A DNA stretch of 17,162 nucleotides, from positions 1 through 17,162 of the forward strand of contig CAJPUN010000011.1 of the NCBI GenBank assembly GCA_905373835.1, in the 5' to 3' direction. The stretch comes from Candidatus Saccharimonadota bacterium (lineage in GTDB: Bacteria > Patescibacteriota > Saccharimonadia > Saccharimonadales > Saccharimonadaceae). This document shows positions 1 to 5,863 of the stretch, piece by piece; positions within the stretch are counted from its first letter, which is position 1, and each line of letters begins with the position of its first letter. The notes under the pieces are model-generated. The model had not been told where the DNA came from and searched no databases. It was given only the letters and a program-made list of their open reading frames with translations. The translations under genes were made by a program, and so were the position numbers.

Positions 1-4
1 AATA

Positions 5-22
5 TAGATAGATAGATAGATA
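5..22. repeat. (TAGA)4.5 microsatellite
   Basis: Four and a half perfect copies of the tetranucleotide TAGA lie at the window edge, in AT-rich DNA. A small hairpin (GACTAAG 41-47, CTTAGTC 54-60) follows. It has no U-tract on the plus strand, so I do not call it a terminator. Nothing else recognisable is seen between 1 and about 210. Confidence 0.7.
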
Positions 23-212
23 AGCAATAGCTAATATAGAGACTAAGACAAAACTTAGTCACAAAAGAGTTACCGTTATATTGGCATTAGCTTTTTAGTA
101 TGTTCTGTTTCTATACGCTTACTTACTACTTTGTGTTTTCGTATTATCTATTTTCTCAATAAATAAATCATAATCGCGAAAGCCACCTCTCTATACTTCT
201 TCTACCTCGCAA

Positions 213-242
213 TTTACGACATCCCACGCTGTCTGCTATAAC
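213..242 (+). promoter_or_regulatory. Candidate promoter of the 271 membrane-protein gene
   Basis: An extended -10 box, TGCTATAAC (hexamer TATAAC at 237-242), is preceded by TTTACG at 213-218 with an 18-bp spacer. The predicted start near 249 leaves a leader of about 22 nt. The TGC extension recurs at other promoters in the window; the -35 match is weak. Confidence 0.45.
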
Positions 243-270
243 AAGCTTTATTCACTAACTTTAGAGTAGT

Positions 271-753
271 ATGGACTACGATTATCCTTCAAGCTATTAT
301 TCAACCCCCTCATATACCACAGCAGCCAGCAGCCCCCTCGACCCACTGATGTGGGTGATGGTCATCATTATGGTCATCATTATGCTCATCCTGAGCCTTG
401 CTGTGATGGCCGTCGTGCTTGCCTCGCTGTGGCGAATATTTACCAAGGCTGGCAAGCCAGGCTGGGCTGCCCTTATCCCTATCTACAATACCGTTGTGCT
501 CATGCAGATCATCGGTCGGCCTGAGTGGTGGGTATTGCTGTTGTTCGTACCTTTCGTCAACTTGTACGTCGCTGTTGTGTCGACGCTCGAGCTTGCGAAG
601 TCCTTTGGCAAATCAACCGGCTTTGGTGTGCTGATGCTATTCTTCCCGGTCATTATGTACCCAATGCTCGGCTTTGGCTCTAGCCAGTATCTTGGGCCGG
701 TTGCACCTCAGCCTGCGCCGTACTATCTACCACAGCAGCCACCGCAAGCCTAA
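271..753 (+). CDS. DUF5684-like small multi-pass membrane protein
   Basis: This is a 160-residue integral membrane protein of unknown function. The N-terminus (about 1-25) is Tyr/Ser/Thr-rich and followed by a long hydrophobic helix at about 27-52. The segment FTKAGKPGWAALIPIYN (about 56-73) is the signature I associate with DUF5684 proteins, which often occur near S26 signal peptidases; no peptidase gene is seen here. Two more hydrophobic stretches lie at about 86-105 and 117-135. The tail is rich in Pro, Gln and Tyr. I see no clear Shine-Dalgarno, and the start was chosen as the first ATG after the promoter candidate. A terminator follows within 25 bases, so the gene is monocistronic. The family assignment comes from memory of the motif; the membrane topology is read from the sequence. 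Confidence 0.8.
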   Translation: MDYDYPSSYYSTPSYTTAASSPLDPLMWVMVIIMVIIMLILSLAVMAVVLASLWRIFTKAGKPGWAALIPIYNTVVLMQIIGRPEWWVLLLFVPFVNLYVAVVSTLELAKSFGKSTGFGVLMLFFPVIMYPMLGFGSSQYLGPVAPQPAPYYLPQQPPQA

Positions 754-774
754 AAATCTAGCATCTCAAACAAA

Positions 775-801
775 AGAGCCAGCATAGTGCTGGTTCTTTT
801 T
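775..801 (+). terminator. Intrinsic terminator of the 271-753 gene
   Basis: A 9-bp stem AGAGCCAGC / GCTGGTTCT (one G-T pair) closes a 5-nt loop and runs into TTTTT. It separates the membrane-protein gene from the small-ORF unit downstream. Confidence 0.85.
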
Positions 802-826
802 GCGACCTCTGTTTATTGTACGAAAT

Positions 827-855
827 TTGCAGTGCAAGCAAATTATTGCTACACT
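827..855 (+). promoter_or_regulatory. Promoter of the small-ORF unit
   Basis: TTGCAG (827-832) and TACACT (850-855) are separated by 17 bp, and TGC precedes the -10 hexamer (extended -10). The predicted transcription start is about 862, just ahead of the Shine-Dalgarno. It is one of the better promoters in the window. Confidence 0.7.
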
Positions 856-863
856 AGGATTAG

Positions 864-871
864 AAAGGAGG
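864..871 (+). promoter_or_regulatory. Strong Shine-Dalgarno AAAGGAGG
   Basis: AAAGGAGG is a near-complete anti-SD match, 9 nt before the ATG at 881. It is among the strongest ribosome binding sites seen here and is the main reason to treat the 22-codon ORF as translated. Confidence 0.75.
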
Positions 872-880
872 AAATACGCT

Positions 881-949
881 ATGCCAACAGGAAAACCAAT
901 TCAGTACGACTGGGGCTGGTGGGATCTACCCAAGGTGCCTTGGTGGTAA
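881..949 (+). CDS. Small ORF 1: 22-residue Trp-rich peptide
   Basis: The 22-codon ORF begins MPTGKPIQYD and ends in PWW before TAA. Five of 22 residues are Trp (11, 13, 14, 21, 22), including two tandem WW pairs, the last directly before the stop. It has no signal peptide or membrane helix. A good promoter (827-855) and AAAGGAGG at 9-nt spacing precede it, and a second tiny ORF starts 3 nt after its stop. I recognise no family. It could be a functional micropeptide or a leader peptide sensing tryptophan supply, since tandem Trp codons near a stop recall trpL. No trp gene follows, so any attenuation target would have to be the next small ORFs. Confidence 0.6.
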   Translation: MPTGKPIQYDWGWWDLPKVPWW

Positions 950-952
950 GAT

Positions 953-1003
953 ATGAAGTACCTTTTATGTGGCAAGGGCTTGTGGCCATTTTACCCTTGC
1001 TAA
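953..1003 (+). CDS. Small ORF 2: 16-residue peptide
   Basis: The 16-codon ORF reads MKYLLCGKGLWPFYPC and ends in TAA. Its start lies 3 nt after the stop of the preceding 22-codon ORF, so translation would be by re-initiation or coupling; it has no strong Shine-Dalgarno of its own. It contains two Cys and one Trp. It also spans a 7-bp inverted repeat (GCAAGGG 972-978, CCCTTGC 994-1000), so the conserved feature could be RNA structure instead of peptide. No family is recognised. Confidence 0.3.
   Translation: MKYLLCGKGLWPFYPC
972..1000 (+). repeat. Inverted repeat in the small-ORF transcript
   Basis: GCAAGGG and CCCTTGC can pair as a 7-bp stem with a 15-nt loop. No U-tract follows, so it is not a simple terminator. 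It lies just after the Trp-rich ORF, where a stalled ribosome could affect its folding. Confidence 0.45.
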
Positions 1004-1094
1004 TAAATGGCACTAGGCTACCGCTCGTTTAATACAACTTTGTAATAGCTCTATTATAGCTATAACAAAAACCACATAACACAAGGAGACAAGG

Positions 1095-1199
1095 ATGGGC
1101 AAGTATAATCATTGGTGTTGCGCTAATCCAGTACAATGCTGGCACATGCGTCACGATGTTTCTTGCCTGGCTACGATTAGCTACACCGAGAGCGTGTAG
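1095..1199 (+). CDS. Small ORF 3: 34-residue Cys/His/Trp peptide
   Basis: The 34-codon ORF begins MGKYNHWCCANPVQCWH. It has Cys at 8, 9, 15 and 24, His at 6, 17 and 20, and Trp at 7 and 16, a composition suggesting disulfides or metal binding. AAGGAG (1083-1088) lies 6 nt upstream of the ATG. The last codons overlap the stem of a terminator (1179-1210), with the stop at its right foot. Residues 4-17 align without gaps to residues 9-22 of the Trp-rich ORF at 881, sharing the Tyr, a doublet (CC against WW), a Pro and a Trp. No family is recognised, and expression is inferred from these signals. Confidence 0.5.
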   Translation: MGKYNHWCCANPVQCWHMRHDVSCLATISYTESV

Positions 1200-1210
1200 T
1201 TTATTTTTTT
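1179..1210 (+). terminator. Intrinsic terminator of the small-ORF unit
   Basis: CTACAC (1181-1186) pairs with GTGTAG (1194-1199) around a 7-nt loop. The stem extends by an A-T and a G-T pair and is followed by TTTATTTTTTT. It defines a transcript of about 350 nt starting near 862. Confidence 0.75.
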
Positions 1211-1224
1211 GGCAAATCCTATGG

Positions 1225-1258
1225 CGTATAGATAAATTTTTGAGCGCGCGTCTATACG
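1225..1258. repeat. 8-bp inverted repeat between convergent terminators
   Basis: CGTATAGA (1225-1232) and TCTATACG (1251-1258) form a perfect 8-bp inverted repeat with an 18-nt spacer containing GCGCGCG. It lies between the plus-strand terminator and the rplO terminator. Its role is unknown. Confidence 0.5.
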
Positions 1259-1276
1259 AAGCGTCTCCTCAGGAAC

Positions 1277-1304
1277 AAAGCACCTCTTGGACGAGAGGTG
1301 CTTT
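1277..1304 (-). terminator. Intrinsic terminator after rplO
   Basis: An 11-bp perfect stem AAAGCACCTCT / AGAGGTGCTTT closes a 6-nt loop and is followed on the minus strand by TTTGTT. It ends the rplF-rplR-rpsE-rplO unit, so secY, the usual next gene of the spc operon, is not co-transcribed here. Confidence 0.8.
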
Positions 1305-1328
1305 GTCGTTGTGTCGGCAAAATGCTTC

Positions 1329-1808
1329 TTATGCTGCGTCCTCTGCCTCGGCTTGTTTGCGTGAGGTTTGGCGCGGCGTAGCGGTTTTTTCAAATGAGCC
1401 ACCAGCTGCCTCAAGTGCAGCTACCACACTCTTCGACGCACCTTGTGTCTGGAGCACGAGCTTGGCAGTCAATTCACCACGAGTAATTACCTTCACACTA
1501 TGGAATGGCGTCGCAATCAGCCCAGCCTCATACAGTGCGAAGTTATCAACGGTGCCCGACAAGTTATTAAGATGGTCGCTATACACCACCTGAGCAGGGG
1601 TACGCAGGCTCTTAAAGCCACGTGCCTTTGGCACTGCTGTAGCAATACCATTCTGCCCACCTTGGAACATCGGGCGCAGCTTCTTACCGGTACGAGCGTT
1701 CTGCCCCTTGGTACCACGGCCAGCCGTCTTACCACCGCCAGCGGCAATGCCGCGGCCAACGCGCTTGCGATCTTTATTAGCTGCGATGTGGAGTTCGTTG
1801 TATTTCAT
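1329..1808 (-). CDS. rplO: 50S ribosomal protein L15
   Basis: L15 is a large-subunit rRNA-binding protein that joins late in 50S assembly. The N-terminal half holds the family's Gly/Arg/Lys-rich segment (KRVGRGIAAGGGKTAGRGTK, about 15-34), then the RPMFQGGQ motif near 46. The C-terminal globular domain has the LTAKLVLQTQGASKSVVAALEAAG region. At 159 residues it is longer than E. coli L15 (144) because of a charged tail ending in EAEDAA. The ATG directly abuts the rpsE stop codon. In most bacteria rpmD (L30) lies between rpsE and rplO; there is no room for it here. It is the last gene of its unit. Confidence 0.97.
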   Translation of the reverse strand: MKYNELHIAANKDRKRVGRGIAAGGGKTAGRGTKGQNARTGKKLRPMFQGGQNGIATAVPKARGFKSLRTPAQVVYSDHLNNLSGTVDNFALYEAGLIATPFHSVKVITRGELTAKLVLQTQGASKSVVAALEAAGGSFEKTATPRQTSRKQAEAEDAA

Positions 1809-2396
1809 CTACTTGCCCTCCTTTGCGGGTTGCTTCTTGGCACCAACCCACTGCTCACGCGGCACCATACTGCGCAGAGCTTCTACTGTGGCATAGGCAA
1901 TATTTACCTTGTTGGTGCTGCCCAGGCTCTTCGAGAGCAGGTTGCGAATACCCGTCACGCCAATAACGGCGCGCACTACACCACCAGCAATGATACCAGT
2001 ACCAGGCGCAGCTGGCTTGATGAGCACACGTGCACCACTGAGCTTCACTTCCATCTCGTGTGGGATGGTCTCATTCACCACCGGAATAACAACGAGATGC
2101 TTCTTGGCTACTGAGGTTGCCTTAGCAATGGCAGTCTGCACATCGGCACCCTTCGCCACACCAACACCAACCTTGTTCTTGCGGTTACCCACCACCACCA
2201 GCGCCTTAAAGCGGAAGCGGCGGCCACCCTTAACGACGCGTGCCACGCGGTCGATGTTGACAACAACTTCTTCAAATTCCTTTGGCGTGTCATCACGCTG
2301 GTTGCGCCGGTCATCGCGGCGACCACCTCGGCCCCGACCACGCTGGTTGCGCCGGTCATTCGGGCGAGGTGTAGTATTTGCAGGTCTGTCTGCCAT
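1809..2396 (-). CDS. rpsE: 30S ribosomal protein S5
   Basis: S5 contributes to decoding fidelity, mRNA helicase activity and 30S assembly. The core begins at about residue 40 (EEVVVNIDRVARVVKGGRRF) and has the conserved NKVGVGVAKGADV and GTGIIAGGVVRAVIGVTGI segments. I start it at 2396, ATG GCA GAC, which follows the rplR stop by 1 nt and has GGAG 7 nt upstream. The longer frame starting at 2429 would overlap rplR and lacks support. The 195-residue product exceeds E. coli S5 (167) through an Arg/Gly/Asp/Gln-rich N-terminal tail in which the block RRNQR is repeated; the underlying DNA carries a 21-bp direct repeat. Confidence 0.96.
   Translation of the reverse strand: MADRPANTTPRPNDRRNQRGRGRGGRRDDRRNQRDDTPKEFEEVVVNIDRVARVVKGGRRFRFKALVVVGNRKNKVGVGVAKGADVQTAIAKATSVAKKHLVVIPVVNETIPHEMEVKLSGARVLIKPAAPGTGIIAGGVVRAVIGVTGIRNLLSKSLGSTNKVNIAYATVEALRSMVPREQWVGAKKQPAKEGK
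2294..2359 (-). repeat. 21-bp direct repeat in the rpsE 5' end
   Basis: Identical 21-base copies at 2294-2314 and 2339-2359 (45-bp period) encode the repeated D-R-R-N-Q-R block of the disordered S5 N-terminal tail. This is a likely site of slippage and length variation. Confidence 0.8.
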
Positions 2397-2397
2397 A

Positions 2398-2754
2398 CTA
2401 AAACTCCAATCCTTCCTTGCGGGCAGCATCTGCGAGTGCGCTCAAGCGGCCAGCGTACTGGCGACCATTGCGATCGAAGACGACTGCACTTATCTTTGCT
2501 TTTTTGGCCTTCTTGGCGATATCCGTGCCCACCTTGGCGGCCTTCTCTGTCATGGTACCAGTTGCTTTGGTACCAACAGTAGTGGCAGCAGCCAATGTTG
2601 CATGAGCATCATCATCGATAAGCTGCGCGCTCACGTGCAGGTTGCTAATCGTCACGCTCAAGCGTGGGCGCTGAGCTGTGCCGTGCACGCGAGCCCGAAC
2701 GCGACGCTTGCGCAGGTCACGATTCAGGAGTTTTTTTGCTAATGTGTGTGCCAT
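2398..2754 (-). CDS. rplR: 50S ribosomal protein L18
   Basis: L18 binds 5S rRNA together with L5 and helps place it in the central protuberance. The 118 residues match the usual length (117 in E. coli). The basic N-terminus (LLNRDLRKRRVRARVHGTAQ) is followed by the RPRLSVTISNLHVSAQLIDD segment. The C-terminus VVFDRNGRQYAGRLSALADAARKEGLEF carries the family's FDR-G--Y-GR--ALADAARE-GL-F pattern. The ATG shares one base with the rplF stop (TAATG), indicating translational coupling. Confidence 0.97.
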   Translation of the reverse strand: MAHTLAKKLLNRDLRKRRVRARVHGTAQRPRLSVTISNLHVSAQLIDDDAHATLAAATTVGTKATGTMTEKAAKVGTDIAKKAKKAKISAVVFDRNGRQYAGRLSALADAARKEGLEF

Positions 2755-3296
2755 TATTTCTTACCTGCCTTCCCTGCTTTGCGCAAAATTTGCTCACCAA
2801 CGTACATAATGCCCTTGCCCTTGTATGGCTCTGGCTTCTTGAGAGCGCGGATCTCGGCGGCGACTTGGCCGACCTTTTGCTTGTCGATACCCGTCACGAC
2901 GATCACCATTCGCTCGTTCGTTACATTAACCCCCTCTGGGGCTTTGTAGTGGACTTCATGGCTAAAGCCCAGGCTCATCGTCAGCTCGTTATTGCTCGAC
3001 GAAACCCGAAAGCCCACACCTTTGACCTCGAGGCGCTTCTCGTACCCCTGGGTCACGCCAATCACCATGTTGTTGATGAGGGCGCGCATCAGCCCATGCT
3101 GGGCCCGAGCAGCCTTGGACTCATCCTTGGGATGAACCGTCACCTGTCCGTCCTCGACCTTCACCTCGACCGCTGGCGTAATGAACTGCGAGAGCTCACC
3201 TTTGGGGCCCTTGACGACCACATCACCAGAGTCAACCGTGATTGTCACACCCGATGGAATCGCCACCGGCAGTTTTCCGATTCGACTCAGACTCAT
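2754..3296 (-). CDS. rplF: 50S ribosomal protein L6
   Basis: L6 binds 23S rRNA near the sarcin-ricin loop and the GTPase-associated region. It is 180 residues (177 in E. coli) with two related alpha/beta domains. The N-terminus MSLSRIGKLPVAIPSGVTI is canonical, and the C-terminal domain ends in the signature GIDKQKVGQVAAEIRALKKP followed by EPYKGKGI. It is normally translated straight after rpsH; here 4.2 kb of foreign-looking genes separate the two, and rplF heads its own unit with a promoter about 120 bp upstream. GAAAGG lies just before the start. Confidence 0.97.
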   Translation of the reverse strand: MSLSRIGKLPVAIPSGVTITVDSGDVVVKGPKGELSQFITPAVEVKVEDGQVTVHPKDESKAARAQHGLMRALINNMVIGVTQGYEKRLEVKGVGFRVSSSNNELTMSLGFSHEVHYKAPEGVNVTNERMVIVVTGIDKQKVGQVAAEIRALKKPEPYKGKGIMYVGEQILRKAGKAGKK

Positions 3297-3413
3297 TGCT
3301 TACCTTTCGTTAGTCGCGCGCAAAATGTTTGTCTCGTGCTGCCGGCCGCTCTCCATAGGCGAACAACCAGAACGCAAAACTCCCGTTTCACTCGCAAAGT
3401 TAATATCTTGCTA

Positions 3414-3443
3414 ATTGTACCACAGATGATGGGGAGAGTGCAA
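3414..3443 (-). promoter_or_regulatory. Candidate promoter for rplF-rplR-rpsE-rplO
   Basis: On the minus strand TTGCAC (3443-3438) lies 18 bp from TACAAT (3419-3414), with TGG before the hexamer as an extended -10. The predicted start near 3407 gives a leader of about 110 nt, long enough for regulatory structure, though I identified none with confidence. Apart from this leader, 3297-3588 shows no convincing gene. Confidence 0.6.
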
Positions 3444-3588
3444 GGATGGAAAAACACCAGCGGCGAAACCTCAGCACGACCCATACCAATACACCCTTCT
3501 CACCCATCTCTCCATCGAATGAGCCGCAGGGGCAAAAGCTCATACAAGCAAGAGAGCCGTCCAGCTAATTCTCTTTAAGGTTATACAC

Positions 3589-4527
3589 CTACCTCCGGGC
3601 AGCATCAAACTGCTCAGGCGTCAAGAGGAGCTCGCCCGTCGACTGTTGGTAGAGCGGGATATAGCGACCACTCTGGGGGATGATCTTCCGCACGTGCTCG
3701 ATTGCATCAGCAACTTCTTCCTCCGTCCAGTCTGTACTCCGATCGCGAATCACAATACTCTTGGCCCCTGTCGTCGCCATACTCACGAAGCTCTGGTACT
3801 GCTGAGTATGCTCGCGCGACAGGTGCACTTGGCCAGGCTCTGGCTGGGCCAGAATGAGATTGACGAGGCCATAGGGGTCGTTGCGGGGTAGTGGTATATC
3901 GCTCCCAGGCTGCACCGTGTGACGAGCGGCAAAGAAGCTCACCGTCAGCGGAAAAACCGGGTCGAGCCCCTGCCGGTGAGTGACCTCGCTACAGCGCAGG
4001 CCAAGCACCAGTGCCTCAGCCACGTGGGCCGGTTGCATGGCGTGGATCATATCGCCCTGCTCGATCAACGGCTGGTCGGTCTCGCACTGCCAGCGGTTGC
4101 GCTGATCAGCCTGCTGCCACTGCTTGGGCGAGCTCGACTGCGCCATCGTCTCAAAGAGGCGCTGCCGCACGACATCATACTGAGCCTGAGGCAAGAGCTC
4201 GGGCAGCAAAGCAGCACCACGCGCCATCACTGCCCCAACCTTGTCTGGCGCGCAGTAGCTCGCGAGCTCCTCATAGCTCATCTGAGTAATTGGCACATGC
4301 GCTACTGGGTCAATCACATCATCATAGTGCATTCGGCTCCGCAGCGGCAGTGCAGTCGGCAATGTTGCAAGCGGCGTCGGCCACCTGAGGTCGGCGCGTT
4401 GCAAATCCTGCGTGTTCAGCAGCTCTGCAGCCCGCTCGCTTGCACGATACCACAAAGCATCGATTAATTGGTCTTCATCTGGCGTTACTTCGCAGGGTGA
4501 TGGAGGTGATACTTCGTATGATGGCAT
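3589..4527 (-). CDS. Hypothetical 312-residue soluble protein
   Basis: I do not recognise this protein. The N-terminus (MPSYEVSPPSPCEVTPDEDQ) is Pro- and acid-rich and probably unstructured. The rest is hydrophilic and Gln-, Arg- and Pro-rich, with no signal peptide or membrane helix. A stretch rich in Asp/Glu and amphipathic segments (STDWTEEEVADAIEHVRKI) lies near residue 265, with LLLTPEQFDAARR at the end. Sample 60-base blocks at 3901 and 4021 hold 40 and 38 G+C, as in the ribosomal genes, so it looks native in composition. It points toward rplF but is separated from it by about 290 bp and the rplF promoter. Its own promoter (TTGCTT-17-CATAAT) abuts or overlaps the end of the IS30 element. 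Confidence 0.75.
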   Translation of the reverse strand: MPSYEVSPPSPCEVTPDEDQLIDALWYRASERAAELLNTQDLQRADLRWPTPLATLPTALPLRSRMHYDDVIDPVAHVPITQMSYEELASYCAPDKVGAVMARGAALLPELLPQAQYDVVRQRLFETMAQSSSPKQWQQADQRNRWQCETDQPLIEQGDMIHAMQPAHVAEALVLGLRCSEVTHRQGLDPVFPLTVSFFAARHTVQPGSDIPLPRNDPYGLVNLILAQPEPGQVHLSREHTQQYQSFVSMATTGAKSIVIRDRSTDWTEEEVADAIEHVRKIIPQSGRYIPLYQQSTGELLLTPEQFDAARR

Positions 4528-4582
4528 GATATTCTTGGGATACTTCGCTGGTTTTTGCGTTCGTTTTTTCGTTTGTATGCAT

Positions 4583-4611
4583 TATTATGCAGTGCTTTTG
4601 ATAAAAAAGCA
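4583..4611 (-). promoter_or_regulatory. Outward promoter at the left IS30 end
   Basis: On the minus strand TTGCTT (4611-4606) and CATAAT (4588-4583) are 17 bp apart, with TG directly before the -10. It reads into the 312-residue gene starting at 4527. The same TTGCTT hexamer lies at the other IS end in mirror orientation. Confidence 0.6.
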
Positions 4612-4631
4612 AGCCCTTACCCACTCCAACC

Positions 4632-4646
4632 CCTCAACCGCAACAC
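4632..4646 (+). repeat. IS30 left inverted-repeat core
   Basis: CCTCAACCGCAACAC, inverted relative to 5830-5844 with one mismatch. Confidence 0.8.
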
Positions 4647-5498
4647 TCCCCATGCAAAAAGAGGCATCTTGGTTCGTCCTTTGTTAAAATTGGATCTACG
4701 AAAACAACCTAATTTTAGCAGAAAGGTATTCCAAAATGCCTCAAAGAAAGTATACACAACTTTCAAGCGAAGAGCGAATTGTTATTGAAACCTTGCTTAG
4801 AAGCTCAGCCGGGGTGCGCGAGATAGCTCGCATGCTAAACCGCAGTCCCTCAACCATCTCCCGGGAGCTCAGGCGAAACCAGAATTTTGCCAAAAAGACT
4901 AGAGTTAATAAACCTAAGGAGCTAAGGCTAGACTCGAGACGCTTTCGTGGTACCGCCAAAGTGCCAGTGATTCGCGAGAAGAAGGCTCGGTATAGGAAAC
5001 GCCTGTGCCAATTCGAGAGAATAAACTACTTGGCTAAATCCGCCCAGCAGAAGACGCTGGCTAGATGCAAGAAGCAGTCTCTGCTGCTCGAGCTTTCTAG
5101 ATACCAGCAAACCAGAGAGTTCGTTAAATCGCGCCTCAGGCTGCGCTGGTCTCCCGAGCAGATTGCCGGCAGGCTGCAGATAGAGATTAACAAAAGAGAC
5201 AAATCTGCTAGCTTGCTTTATGTCTCGCCTAAAGCAATCTACAAATACGCCAAGAAATACAACCTCCATAAACACCTGCGGCGGCGCGGCAAGAAATACA
5301 GATGCAGCCGTATACCTGCCGGCAAACGCAATATTGCAACTAGACCCGGCGTAGTGGACGAACTCGGGCGCTTAGGCGACCTAGAGGGCGATACCATCTT
5401 CGGCAAGGATAGCCGAGACAGATTGCTCACTCACGTGGAGCGAAAGACGGGGTTAGTCTCAATTAGCCTAGTGCGCGGCTATGATGTACATAAGATAC

Positions 5499-5504
5499 AA
5501 AAAA
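5499..5504 (+). other. A6 frameshift site in the transposase
   Basis: The run of six A is the only obvious slippery tract in the zone where both frames encode IS30-like sequence. Deleting one A joins ...VHKIQK to QTILDLERL.... A true mutation, sequencing indel, transcriptional slippage or +1 recoding would look alike here. Confidence 0.6.
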
Positions 5505-5829
5505 CAGACCATACTCGACCTAGAAAGGCTCAGCAGGCACACCGGAGCCTTACCAAAGACCATAACCTACGACAACGGCGTAGAATTTGCCGGTTGGAGA
5601 CAAACCGAACAGGAACTCAATACAAAGATTTACTTCGCCAATCCCTACCATTCCTGGGAACGAGGCAGAAACGAAAACACCAACGGACTCATCCGCGACT
5701 TCTTCTCCAAAGGCACAGACTTCAAAAAACTAACTAACCGGGATATATTAAAAGTAGAATCCATGCTTAACAACCGACCAAGAAAACGATTCCAGTGGCT
5801 AACGCCACTGGAATACGCCGCGTCTTTGG

Positions 5830-5844
5830 GTATTGCGGTTGAGG
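5830..5844 (-). repeat. IS30 right inverted-repeat core
   Basis: GTATTGCGGTTGAGG, the mirror of 4632-4646 (14 of 15 bases). It overlaps the last codons of the transposase, as is common in compact IS elements. Confidence 0.8.
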
Positions 5845-5863
5845 AGTGAGGTTAGAAGGTAGT

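Larger units (their letters stand above)
4736..5849 (+). pseudogene. IS30-family transposase, frameshifted
   Basis: This DDE transposase cuts and joins IS ends. The first frame (from 4736) starts MPQRKYTQLSSEERIVIETL, with a helix-turn-helix (about 20-46, ending RSPSTISRELRRN) and the first catalytic Asp at residue 219 (LEGDTI). The frame must then shift near an A6 run (5499-5504) into the frame that runs to 5849. That frame holds the second Asp (TYDNGVEF, codon at 5571) and the Glu (RNENTNG, codon at 5673) with the expected 33 residues between. Removing one A restores a continuous protein of about 371 residues. Either the copy is dead, or slippage on A6 or a recoding event makes full-length enzyme. 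The first frame alone ends at 5737 in unrelated Arg-rich sequence. Confidence 0.85.

Noticed and set aside
787..1032. 81-codon plus-strand ORF
   Set aside because: It begins inside a terminator and overlaps the promoter and SD of the small-ORF unit in another frame.
862..1210. Known structured RNA (RNase P RNA, tmRNA, SRP RNA)
   Set aside because: The length is in range for the first two, but I see none of their signature sequences and no tRNA-like ends; an unknown RNA remains possible.
2397..2429. N-terminal extension of S5 to 2429
   Set aside because: It would overlap rplR and has no SD; the ATG at 2396 starts MADRP directly after the rplR stop.
2664..3578. 304-codon plus-strand ORF opposite rplF/rplR
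   Set aside because: It is the antisense shadow of well-supported ribosomal genes and reads through the rplF promoter.
5481..5849. Independent 122-codon gene
   Set aside because: It is the C-terminal catalytic half of the IS30 transposase in a shifted frame, not a separate gene.
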